Positions 27,230 through 35,481 of a stretch of DNA of 64,000 bases are shown here, piece by piece. Both the position numbers and the translations under genes were made by a program. Under the pieces are notes generated by a model. That model ran no database searches, had not been told where the DNA came from, and worked only from the letters and a program-made list of their open reading frames with translations. Origin of the DNA: Pedobacter glucosidilyticus DSM 23534 (GTDB lineage Bacteria; Bacteroidota; Bacteroidia; Sphingobacteriales; Sphingobacteriaceae); the NCBI RefSeq assembly GCF_000425145.1, contig NZ_AULF01000006.1, positions 1 to 64,000 on the forward strand, given 5' to 3'. The stretch's first letter is position 1. Every line of letters starts with the position of its first letter.

Positions 27230-27245
27230 TCTTATTTAAAATTAT

Positions 27246-27284
27246 AAAAAAAGCCGAGTTGTGATGAACGACTCGGCTTTTTTT
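27246..27284. terminator. Bidirectional terminator after pdhB
   Basis: Perfect 14-bp stem AAAAAAAGCCGAGT / ACTCGGCTTTTTTT with an 11-base loop, between convergent pdhB and the M56 gene. Confidence 0.95.
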
Positions 27285-27301
27285 GTGCATTTGGCTCCTA
27301 C

Positions 27302-28870
27302 CTATTGTTTTTCCTTTAAGGTAATGATAACAACTCCATTCTTACCTTGCTCGCCATATTTATCTGTAGCACTTTTATCTTTCAAGACTTCTATTTTATC
27401 GATATTTTCTGGCTTAAGTTTTTTCATCTCTTCTTCCGATATTGCTTTTCCATTTAGCATAAATTGAGGTTTAGGACTATTATCTGTTAGATTAAAAGAA
27501 ATTGGTACAGTAAAGCTTACCCTAACAGTTTTTCCATTTTGTTGACCTGGCTCCCAGTTTGGCGAAAGTTTTATAACTCTTAAAGCTTCTTCATCCAATT
27601 CTTTACTTACACCTCTTAAAATTTTAGCATCACTTAAAGAACCATCTTTCTCTACAACAAAATTTACTATAACCCTTCCTTCTGTTTTTTTTGCTTTCGC
27701 TTCTGCTGGATATTTAATATTTCCAACAAGAAAATCTGTAAATTTTTGATGCCCACCTTTGAACATTGGCAAAACATCAACTTTAGTTAAAACATCCTTT
27801 TTACCTTCTTGCGCAACAATATTTATTTCTTTTGATATTGGAGCTTCTAAAGCAAGGTCCTTTTTTGCTGTATCTATACCATAAGCAGCTTCCTTTTCAT
27901 CAAAATCAGCTATAGTTTTAGAGTTTGACTCTAGCTGCTCTGCTTTACTCTTATACAACGTAGTTTCTTTAAAAGTAGGAATCAAGGTTTGAACTGATTC
28001 TTGAATTTCTATTTCATCAGCAACATTGTTTAATGTTTTATTTTCATTGATTGTAGCAGAAGATAATATCAATGCTAATAGAAATAATGGTGCAGACAAA
28101 CCATACTTTAGAATGGCTACTTTTCTTGATTTTTGTTTTTGTAACATCTTGATTCTCCTTTTTAATAAAGACTGGTTAAAAAATGTGTTGGTTAATTTAT
28201 GTGGATTTATACCGAAACTTTTGCTAAAGATTAACAATGCATAATCTGCTTTACTCGTTTCAGATTGCACAACTACCTCATCAGCAATAAATTCATGAAT
28301 TTGTTTTATAGCGTTTTTATAGAAATATACTATGGGGTTAAACCAATTTATGATGCTGATGATTTCAAAAAATAAGACATCTGCAGAATGTAATTGCTTA
28401 GCATGTATTAACTCATGTTTTAGGATAATATCTTTCTGAGGAAGGCGCTCATCTATTTTAATTCTAAAAAAAAATGAAAATGCCTGCTCACGGTTGTTAG
28501 AATTTAAAAGAACTCGCACTTTTAAAAGTCTATAAAGAAGTCTTGTAAAGAATAATAAAACTCCTGCTAAATAAATAAAAGAAACCATATCACTTAAAGT
28601 GTGATTTGGTGTTGTCAATGGTGTGGCAAAACTTTCTGAAATTGTCAAATAAACGCCTGTCCATCCGGTTTCTACCTTATCGTTCATAAAAAAATTGCGA
28701 ATCCATTCGAGGTAAAACAATGGGATACACATAGAAAGCAAAGCCGAGCCTAAAAGATAAATCCTGTTAAGCTGAAAAAAGGTTTCATTTCTTAAAAATA
28801 AGAAGTAAAATCCGTAAAACAACATCAAGTAAATGTTGATTTGAATGAGGTAGTTTGCCCAGTTCATCAT
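27302..28870 (-). CDS. BlaR1-type M56 metallopeptidase with TonB C-terminal domain
   Basis: A 522-residue membrane sensor-protease. N-terminal membrane helices, zinc site HELIH at residues 152-156 (LKHELIHAKQLHS), further helix APLFLLALILSS, a periplasmic linker, a TonB-C-like domain (about 365-455: KYPAEAKAKKTEGRVIVNFVVEKDGSLSDAKI in part) and a final plug-like tail KIEVLKDKSATDKYGEQG..GVVIITL. Family logic: an envelope signal triggers cleavage of the BlaI repressor encoded just upstream (ATGA overlap). No beta-lactamase is nearby; the Bacteroidota version probably senses envelope or TonB-linked cues. Confidence 0.9.
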   Translation of the reverse strand: MMNWANYLIQINIYLMLFYGFYFLFLRNETFFQLNRIYLLGSALLSMCIPLFYLEWIRNFFMNDKVETGWTGVYLTISESFATPLTTPNHTLSDMVSFIYLAGVLLFFTRLLYRLLKVRVLLNSNNREQAFSFFFRIKIDERLPQKDIILKHELIHAKQLHSADVLFFEIISIINWFNPIVYFYKNAIKQIHEFIADEVVVQSETSKADYALLIFSKSFGINPHKLTNTFFNQSLLKRRIKMLQKQKSRKVAILKYGLSAPLFLLALILSSATINENKTLNNVADEIEIQESVQTLIPTFKETTLYKSKAEQLESNSKTIADFDEKEAAYGIDTAKKDLALEAPISKEINIVAQEGKKDVLTKVDVLPMFKGGHQKFTDFLVGNIKYPAEAKAKKTEGRVIVNFVVEKDGSLSDAKILRGVSKELDEEALRVIKLSPNWEPGQQNGKTVRVSFTVPISFNLTDNSPKPQFMLNGKAISEEEMKKLKPENIDKIEVLKDKSATDKYGEQGKNGVVIITLKEKQ

Positions 28871-29247
28871 TTATTGGTTTTAAGTTTTTCAATAAGTTTT
28901 AATATCTCATCTGCTTCTTTAACATCAATTTTTTGTTTCTTCACAAAGAAAGAAAACATGCTCTCTACAGAATTTTCAAAATATCCATTCAGTAGTTTAT
29001 CAGTTGCATAGTTTTTATACTCCTCTTTTGTGATAGCAGGTAAATACTGGTGACTTTTACCAAAAGCCTGATGTTTAACAAAGCCTTTAGTTTCTAAAAT
29101 CCTGATGATAGTAGACACTGTATTATAAGCAGGCTTAGGTTCTGGCAAATGCGCTATCACATCTTTAACAAAACCTTGCTGTATTTCCCATATCACCTGC
29201 ATGATTTGTTCTTCTGCTTTTGTTAACTCTTTAAATTCCTTTTCCAT
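28867..29247 (-). CDS. BlaI/MecI-family transcriptional repressor
   Basis: A 126-residue winged-helix regulator (LTKAEEQIMQVIWEIQQGFVKDVI, PAYNTVSTIIRILETKGFVKHQ is the DNA-recognition region, AITKEEYKNYATDKLL the start of the dimerisation helices). It is the partner of the M56 protease, whose start overlaps its stop. Regulation: a double-dyad operator lies 31-66 bp upstream of the ATG, fitting autorepression relieved by M56-dependent cleavage. Confidence 0.93.
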   Translation of the reverse strand: MEKEFKELTKAEEQIMQVIWEIQQGFVKDVIAHLPEPKPAYNTVSTIIRILETKGFVKHQAFGKSHQYLPAITKEEYKNYATDKLLNGYFENSVESMFSFFVKKQKIDVKEADEILKLIEKLKTNK

Positions 29248-29277
29248 TTTTATATACTTATGTTTAATCTAATGTAT

Positions 29278-29313
29278 AACTAATTTTTTAGTTATACAAC
29301 TAAAAAATTAGTT
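29278..29313. promoter_or_regulatory. Double-dyad operator upstream of blaI-like gene
   Basis: AACTAATTTTTTAGTT (29278-29293), spacer ATAC, and AACTAAAAAATTAGTT (29298-29313). The two 16-base halves are exact reverse complements, and each half is itself a dyad AACTAA-N4-TTAGTT, so two adjacent dimer sites are offered. Position just upstream of the repressor gene makes BlaI the likely binder. Confidence 0.75.
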
Positions 29314-29475
29314 AATCAAAATAAAAAATTGAAAATCAGGTTATTAAAATAATTACTTAGAAAAGCAAAGCTGCTTATTTAAACTCTAGAAAATAATTAT
29401 AGGTATAAGATTAATACAAACAAGATCCAAATAACAGCCAAAATTTTGTTTACATTTATATGAAACCTGTTTGAT

Positions 29476-29892
29476 ATGCAAGAAATGAACAGACCAGTAA
29501 GAGTTTTAGTTGCCAAAGTTGGCTTAGATGGGCATGACCGTGGAGCAAAAATAATAGCCACTTCTTTAAGAGACGCCGGTATGGAGGTTATTTATACAGG
29601 CTTAAGGCAAACGCCAGAAATGGTTGTGAATGCTGCTTTACAAGAGGATGTGGATGCCATAGGAGTATCTATATTATCTGGTGCACACATGACTGTTTTT
29701 CCTAAAATCATCAGTTTGATGAAAGAAAAAGGTATGGATGATGTATTGGTTACAGGTGGTGGCATTATTCCGGATGAAGATATGCAAGCGCTCAGGAAAA
29801 TAGGTGTTGGCGAGTTGTTTCCGCCTGGGACCAATACCCTAGCCATTGTAAATTATATTAAAAATTGGGTTGTAACACACAGAGACTTTTAA
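29476..29892 (+). CDS. Stand-alone cobalamin-binding domain protein (methylmalonyl-CoA mutase C-terminal type)
   Basis: A 138-residue B12-binding domain and nothing else. The DxHxxG motif is [11 protein letters not shown] (His is the lower axial cobalt ligand); SILSGAH and [11 protein letters not shown] are the other cobalamin contacts. In known enzymes this domain pairs with a TIM-barrel mutase subunit; none is encoded here. It is followed 2 bp later by a crotonase gene, so the pair is probably one transcript linked to acyl-CoA metabolism. Confidence 0.9.
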   Translation: MQEMNRPVRVLVAKVGLDGHDRGAKIIATSLRDAGMEVIYTGLRQTPEMVVNAALQEDVDAIGVSILSGAHMTVFPKIISLMKEKGMDDVLVTGGGIIPDEDMQALRKIGVGELFPPGTNTLAIVNYIKNWVVTHRDF

Positions 29893-29894
29893 TC

Positions 29895-30671
29895 ATGAAA
29901 AACTATATTAATCTACTTACCGATATACAAAACAACATTCTTTATTTAACCATCAATAGAGAAGAGAAACTTAATGCACTTAATAAAGATACTTTAGCAG
30001 AAATACATGATTGTTTGATAGCCGTATTAAATAATGATTTAATAAAAGGTATCATCATTACCGGTAAAGGTGAAAAAGCTTTTGTTGCTGGTGCCGATAT
30101 TAAAGAATTTTCTGATTTTAATGAAGAACAAGGTAAAAATTTAGCTAAAGAAGGTCAAACAAAGGTTTTTGATTTAATTGCTAACTGTAAGAAACCTGTT
30201 ATCGCAGCCATTAATGGCTTTGCTTTGGGTGGCGGGTTAGAATTAGCTATGGCTTGCCATATCAGAATAGCATCGCAAAATGCTAAACTTGGGCTTCCGG
30301 AAGTTAGTTTGGGATTAATTCCAGGTTATGGAGGAACACAAAGACTAACAGAACTGGTTGGTAAAGGAAAAGCTTTTGAAATGATTTTAACTGCTGATAT
30401 GGTTTCGGCCGAAGAAGCAGCAAAAATTGGTTTAATTAATCACACAGTAGTATCAACAGATTTATTGCCTCAGGCAACAGCTATGATGGAAAAAATTCTG
30501 AGTCGTTCGCCAGAAGCTATTGCAGCAGCCTTAAAAGCTATAAATGCTTTTAACCATAGCCAAAGTGGTTATGACGCAGAGATACAAGCTTTTGGAAACT
30601 GCTTCTCTAGCCAAAACTTTAAAGAAGGCGTAACAGCATTTTTAGAAAAGCGTAAGCCTAAATTTTACTAA
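29895..30671 (+). CDS. Enoyl-CoA hydratase/isomerase (crotonase family)
   Basis: A 258-residue crotonase. AFVAGADIKEF and ALGGGLELAMACHIRIA form the oxyanion hole and CoA site; the two catalytic glutamates sit in GGLELA and LGLPEVSLGLIPGYGGTQRL. Converts trans-2-enoyl-CoA to 3-hydroxyacyl-CoA in beta-oxidation-like routes. An in-frame ATG 10 codons upstream lies inside the B12-domain gene; ATG 29895 gives the normal family start. Probably co-transcribed with the B12-binding protein. Confidence 0.92.
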   Translation: MKNYINLLTDIQNNILYLTINREEKLNALNKDTLAEIHDCLIAVLNNDLIKGIIITGKGEKAFVAGADIKEFSDFNEEQGKNLAKEGQTKVFDLIANCKKPVIAAINGFALGGGLELAMACHIRIASQNAKLGLPEVSLGLIPGYGGTQRLTELVGKGKAFEMILTADMVSAEEAAKIGLINHTVVSTDLLPQATAMMEKILSRSPEAIAAALKAINAFNHSQSGYDAEIQAFGNCFSSQNFKEGVTAFLEKRKPKFY

Positions 30672-30812
30672 TGAGATTTTAAATATTTTTATAATTAAAA
30701 ATAAAGTACCTAAAATTAATTATGTAGAATTATTTTCCCATTTAAAATAAATATCTATATTCGCTTATAAGAAACTTGTTAAGAGTTGCTATTCTGGTAA
30801 GTAAATACAGAT

Positions 30813-32243
30813 ATGAAAAAAATACTAATCGTTGATGATGAAGTTAACATTGGACTACTTCTCTCTAAATTCCTATCAAGAAACGGTTTTGAGATAAAGA
30901 CTGCAACTTCAGGAACTTCAGCATTTGATATCCTCAGTAAAGAAACCTTTAACCTAGTACTTTGCGATTTTAGGTTAGAAGATACAGATGGAAGAGAAGT
31001 ATTAAAAAAAATCAAATTACTTTATCCTAGAACAGGTGTTATCATCATCACCGGTTATTCTGATATAAAATTAGCTGTAGAACTTATTAAAATGGGTGCT
31101 TATGATTATATCACAAAGCCACTTTATCCTGATGAGATTTTAAACACCATCAATAAAGCCATTGAAACTCAGCAAGCTTTAAATGAGGAATTAGACAATC
31201 CTACACCTGTTACTACTGAAACCTCTAAATCAAAGGAACCTAAAAAAATTTCGGGAGGTTTTGATGAATATGTAATAGGACAAAGCTCTGCAGCTAAAGA
31301 ATTAATGAGGCAAATAGAACTTGTAGCCCCTACCAATTATAGCGTTATTTTAATTGGAGAAAGCGGAACGGGTAAAGAGTCTGTAGCTAAAAGCATCCAC
31401 ATGAAAAGTAATAGAAGAGATAAGCCTTTTATTGCCATGGATTGCGGTTCTTTAACCAAAGAGTTAGCAGGTTCAGAATTTTTTGGACACGAAAAAGGTT
31501 CTTTCACAGGTGCGTTATACACCAAAATTGGTCATTTTGAAATGGCAAATGGAGGCACTTTATTTTTAGATGAAGTGGGAAACCTTTCCTATGAAATACA
31601 AGCCGCCTTATTAAGAACTGTACAAGAAAGAAAAGTAAAAAGAATTGGCTCTACAAAAGAAATAGATTTAGACGTAAGAATCATAGTAGCTACCAATGAA
31701 AACTTAATTGATGCTATAGCTAAAGGTAAATTTAGAGAAGATTTATACCACAGATTTAATGAGTTTGGTATTTATATGCCTCCTTTAAGAGAAAGAGGCA
31801 AAGATATACTCATTTTTGCTGAACACTTTTTAAGTGCCGCCAATGCAGAACTTAATCGTGATGTTAAAGGTTTTAGTGAAGAGGTAGAAGAATGTATTCT
31901 TACCTACACCTGGCCAGGCAACGTAAGAGAGCTTAAAAATGTGATGCGAAGAGCTGTTTTACTAACAGAAGGAGACTATATTTTACTTAAAGCTTTACCG
32001 CTAGAAATATCCACTTTTACAAAGTTATCAGCACTAGAAAATATTTTAGATAAACCAGCAGGTGGCGGAGAAGGTAGAAGAGAAAGAAAACTCGACTTAA
32101 AAAATGCTGCCTTAGAAGCTGAATACGAAACCATATTAAAAGTACTTAAGGAAGTAAATTTTAACAAAACCAAAGCTGCTAAACTTTTAAATATTGATAG
32201 GAAAACGCTTTATAATAAAATGAAAGCCATTAATCTAGAATAA
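30813..32243 (+). CDS. Sigma-54-dependent response regulator (NtrC family)
   Basis: A 476-residue activator: receiver domain (residues 1-120, acceptor Asp52 in LVLCDFRLED, Lys in ITKPLYPDE), AAA+ domain with Walker A IGESGTGKES, the sigma-54 contact loop written GSFTGA instead of GAFTGA (a tolerated variant), GGTLFLDEVGNLS Walker B and R-finger region FREDLYHRFNEF, then a Fis-type HTH (KTKAAKLLNIDRKTLYNKM). Activates RpoN promoters when phosphorylated. First gene of a four-gene phosphorelay; its stop abuts the next start. Confidence 0.95.
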   Translation: MKKILIVDDEVNIGLLLSKFLSRNGFEIKTATSGTSAFDILSKETFNLVLCDFRLEDTDGREVLKKIKLLYPRTGVIIITGYSDIKLAVELIKMGAYDYITKPLYPDEILNTINKAIETQQALNEELDNPTPVTTETSKSKEPKKISGGFDEYVIGQSSAAKELMRQIELVAPTNYSVILIGESGTGKESVAKSIHMKSNRRDKPFIAMDCGSLTKELAGSEFFGHEKGSFTGALYTKIGHFEMANGGTLFLDEVGNLSYEIQAALLRTVQERKVKRIGSTKEIDLDVRIIVATNENLIDAIAKGKFREDLYHRFNEFGIYMPPLRERGKDILIFAEHFLSAANAELNRDVKGFSEEVEECILTYTWPGNVRELKNVMRRAVLLTEGDYILLKALPLEISTFTKLSALENILDKPAGGGEGRRERKLDLKNAALEAEYETILKVLKEVNFNKTKAAKLLNIDRKTLYNKMKAINLE

Positions 32244-35057
32244 ATGTTTAAAATTAACCTCTCATTTTTAAAATCTAGAAAAGGGTTTGATATTCCTATT
32301 CCCTATTTTCTTGCGGTTTTTACTTTATGTATCATCCCGTTTGTACTCTCGGTATTGCAACTAGATATTAATTTGCTGGGTTATCATATCATCTCTTTTG
32401 AAAACAATCAAAATTTTAAAAATATTCAATTAGGCAAAGCCTTTAACACTGCTTGGATTTTATTTAGCGTTGCAACAGGTATTTTTACTTGCATTTTAAC
32501 ACTTATTGATTTTAAAGTTAAAAAAGATATATCCGCCCCTATCATTGGGTTGGTTTTAATAAGTACAGCTATCATAGACCTTTTACACCTTTTGGTTGCA
32601 GCAAATCTTATTAAATTATCTATCAATTATAACGAAGCTTTATATGTTACCTGGTTTGCAAGCAGGTTATTACAGGTTGTATTACTAATTTTAGGTACTA
32701 GCTTAATTCTAACCATTAAAACAAAAACCATTAGAAAATTAGAACAAAAAGCTAAACTATTACAATTATTAGCACTCTTGTTTGCGGTTATAACTATTCT
32801 GGTTATTTGCTATTTATTCACTTTAACATCAGTATCAAACTATTTTATTTCAACAAGTTCTTTTCTTATACACCCAACAGAATTATTCATCATAGGGTTG
32901 TTTTTTTTATGGGGCTCTGTTATCATGCCTAATGTTATAAAAGCAAATCCAAGTATTTTTTCTCAACTTTTAGTTTTAAGCATGATACCTGCAATTTTTG
33001 CAGCTGTACACATGTCTATTGCTGCCTTTCCTTTTGATGCTAACTATAATGTAGCGCAGTTTCTAAGGCTAATTACTTATTTTATCCCTTTAACTGGTAT
33101 TAGCTTAAACTATTCTAGAAGTATTTCTAAACAACATCAAATCAATTTAAAACTGGATAGAGAAATTCAAGAAAAGAAAAAAATACAGCAAGACTTAGAA
33201 AGCAGACAAAATTTATTAAAATATGCCGAGTCTATGGCAAATATGGGTAGCTGGGAGATACAAATAGCTACTGATAAAATGATGTGGTCTGATGCTCTTT
33301 ATGATGTCTTAAATTTGCATCCTCTAAAAACAAAACCCACCATACAGGCTATTCTTTATTTGCTACAAGAAACTGATAAAAGCAATTTTTTACAAACTTT
33401 AGAAAACTGTAAGAAAAAGCATGGCTCTTTTCAATTAGAGTATCAAATATTAGATAAAAAAACAGAAAAACTACGCTTTTTACAAATAAAAGGGCAATAT
33501 ATCCAAACGGAAAATAAAATTATAGGAACTATTTTAGATGTTACTAAACTTAAAGAAGCAACTTTTAAACTAGAACAAAATGAAGCTATTTTAAAAGAAG
33601 CAGAATCTATCTCTCATAACGGAAGTTTTGAATGGAATGAAAGTACAAACGACATCTTTTGGTCTGATGAGCTTTACAGAATACATGGTTTAGACCCTGA
33701 AAATATAAAACTAGATTTTGGATTTTATCAAACATTAATCCATCCCGAAGACCTTGAGCGTTGCAAATCTGTCATTGAAAAAGCCTATAATCTAAAGCGT
33801 AATTTTGTTATCGAGTATCGTGTAATTAGACCTAATAAGGAAGTAAGATTTTTATACGGAACAGCAAAAATTATTACAGATGATAAAACACCTTTAACTA
33901 AAGTTTTAGGTACCATACAAGATATTACTGAGCTTAAAAATACTGCTATCTTACTAGAAAAAACAGAAAGTATTTATAAGACTATTGCTAAAAATGTTCC
34001 AGACTCGGCCGTTATTATGTTTGATAAGGATTATAAACTCATCCTATTAGATGGCCCAATAGTAAAAGATTTAAATTTTAAAACACAACCCATCATTGGC
34101 ATTTCTGTAAAAGATTTATATCATGATGATTTTGCAGAAAAAATCAAAAAATCTCTTGACAAAGCCTTTTCAGGTCTTGAAATTTCTTTTGAAAAAGAAG
34201 AAAATAATAGATTTTATAAAATAGACTATGTGCCTGTTAAAAACATTGCCGGAGAGATTTTTAGCGTTATGGTAGTTAAACACGATATTTCGGAGATTAA
34301 AGCTACCCAAAAAGATTTAGAGTCTAAAGTAGAAGAATTAAATAGGTCTAACCAAGATTTAGAGCAATTTGCCTACGTAGCCTCTCATGATTTACAAGAA
34401 CCTTTAAGAAAAATTAGAGCCTTTGGAGATCGTCTTCAAAATAAATATGCTCAAGAAATTTCTGAAGAAGGCTTAGATTATATCAAAAGAATGCAAAACG
34501 CATCTGAAAGGATGCAGATACTTATAGATGATTTACTAACCTATTCTAGAGTAACGCGTGGAGACGAAGGCTTTATCCAGGTAGATTTATATGAGCAAAT
34601 TCAAATGACATTAGAAAATTTAGAATATGCCATTGAAAAAAAGGGTGTAACTATAGATATTATGGTAAATCATGCTGTAAAAGGTATTCCAAGCTTAATA
34701 AGACAGCTTTTCCAAAACCTATTTAGCAATGCCATTAAATTTAGTAAAGAAAATGTTAAACCTGTTATAGAAGTAAAATCAGAAATTATAAACGGAATTT
34801 CACTAAAACTACCTGGCATTTATCCTCATAAAGATTATTGTGTAATTAAAATAAAAGATAATGGTATTGGTTTTAACCCTGAATATGCCGATAAAATTTT
34901 TGCACTCTTTCAAAGGCTTCATACCAGAAATGAATATGAAGGAACAGGCATAGGCTTAGCCGTTTGTAAAAAAATAGTGGAAAAACACGAAGGCTTTATA
35001 CTTGCAGATAGCAAGCCTGATGAAGGAACCATTTTTACCATTATATTACCTTATTAA
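32244..35057 (+). CDS. Membrane PAS-domain sensor histidine kinase
   Basis: A 937-residue kinase. Roughly residues 1-290 form a multi-helix membrane module (about eight helices, MASE3-like, e.g. AIIDLLHLLVAANLIKLS), followed by three PAS segments (about 325-430, 445-555, 565-680), a coiled coil, the phospho-acceptor His715 in FAYVASHDLQEPLRKI, and an HATPase domain (QNLFSNAIKFSKEN, IKDNGIGFNPEYADKIF, EGTGIGLAVCKKIVEKHEG). Stimulus unknown; the membrane part suggests a lipophilic or membrane signal. Starts at the base after the sigma-54 regulator stop. Confidence 0.93.
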   Translation: MFKINLSFLKSRKGFDIPIPYFLAVFTLCIIPFVLSVLQLDINLLGYHIISFENNQNFKNIQLGKAFNTAWILFSVATGIFTCILTLIDFKVKKDISAPIIGLVLISTAIIDLLHLLVAANLIKLSINYNEALYVTWFASRLLQVVLLILGTSLILTIKTKTIRKLEQKAKLLQLLALLFAVITILVICYLFTLTSVSNYFISTSSFLIHPTELFIIGLFFLWGSVIMPNVIKANPSIFSQLLVLSMIPAIFAAVHMSIAAFPFDANYNVAQFLRLITYFIPLTGISLNYSRSISKQHQINLKLDREIQEKKKIQQDLESRQNLLKYAESMANMGSWEIQIATDKMMWSDALYDVLNLHPLKTKPTIQAILYLLQETDKSNFLQTLENCKKKHGSFQLEYQILDKKTEKLRFLQIKGQYIQTENKIIGTILDVTKLKEATFKLEQNEAILKEAESISHNGSFEWNESTNDIFWSDELYRIHGLDPENIKLDFGFYQTLIHPEDLERCKSVIEKAYNLKRNFVIEYRVIRPNKEVRFLYGTAKIITDDKTPLTKVLGTIQDITELKNTAILLEKTESIYKTIAKNVPDSAVIMFDKDYKLILLDGPIVKDLNFKTQPIIGISVKDLYHDDFAEKIKKSLDKAFSGLEISFEKEENNRFYKIDYVPVKNIAGEIFSVMVVKHDISEIKATQKDLESKVEELNRSNQDLEQFAYVASHDLQEPLRKIRAFGDRLQNKYAQEISEEGLDYIKRMQNASERMQILIDDLLTYSRVTRGDEGFIQVDLYEQIQMTLENLEYAIEKKGVTIDIMVNHAVKGIPSLIRQLFQNLFSNAIKFSKENVKPVIEVKSEIINGISLKLPGIYPHKDYCVIKIKDNGIGFNPEYADKIFALFQRLHTRNEYEGTGIGLAVCKKIVEKHEGFILADSKPDEGTIFTIILPY

Positions 35058-35062
35058 TTTAA

Positions 35063-35470
35063 ATGAGTAAAGAAAATATAAGCAATGCTATTTGGATTGT
35101 TGAAGACGACCCAGATGATAGATTGATGCTAAAAGAGGCATTTAAAGAGTTTAATTATATCAAACCTTTGGTGTTTTTTGAAGATGGAGAGAAGATTATT
35201 GAAATTCTTAAAAAAAAGCGTCATAAGCCAAGGCCAAATCTTATTCTTCTTGATTTAAATATGCCCAAGATTAATGGCCACCAAGTATTAGCCTTTATCA
35301 AAGAGCATGAAAAAACAAAAAATATACCGGTAGTAATTTTTACGACCTCCAGAAGTGAACAAGAAAAAACAGATAGTTTAAAAATGGGCGCTAGTGATTT
35401 CATCACTAAACCTTACAAGTTTAACGAAATGCTTAAAATAGCCGGAGATTTAATAAAATCATACGGATAA
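35063..35470 (+). CDS. Single-domain response regulator (Rcp1-like)
   Basis: A 135-residue receiver without an output domain. Acidic pocket WIVEDDPDDRLML, phospho-acceptor Asp64 in LILLDLNMPKINGHQVL, Thr/Ser in VVIFTTSRSE and Lys in ASDFITKPYKFNEM. Such proteins shuttle phosphate between kinases or act by protein binding. It lies 5 bp after the membrane kinase gene and 11 bp before the receiver-PAS-kinase gene. Confidence 0.94.
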   Translation: MSKENISNAIWIVEDDPDDRLMLKEAFKEFNYIKPLVFFEDGEKIIEILKKKRHKPRPNLILLDLNMPKINGHQVLAFIKEHEKTKNIPVVIFTTSRSEQEKTDSLKMGASDFITKPYKFNEMLKIAGDLIKSYG

Positions 35471-35481
35471 TATATAATAAT

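Noticed and set aside
28867-29247. BlaI/M56 pair as a beta-lactam resistance locus
   Set aside because: No beta-lactamase or penicillin-binding gene lies in the neighbourhood; the pair is a general Bacteroidota signalling unit.
29314-29475. Possible small RNA or hidden gene in the blaI upstream gap
   Set aside because: A/T-rich sequence without a stable hairpin, reading frame or clear promoter; only the blaI operator at its edge is supported.
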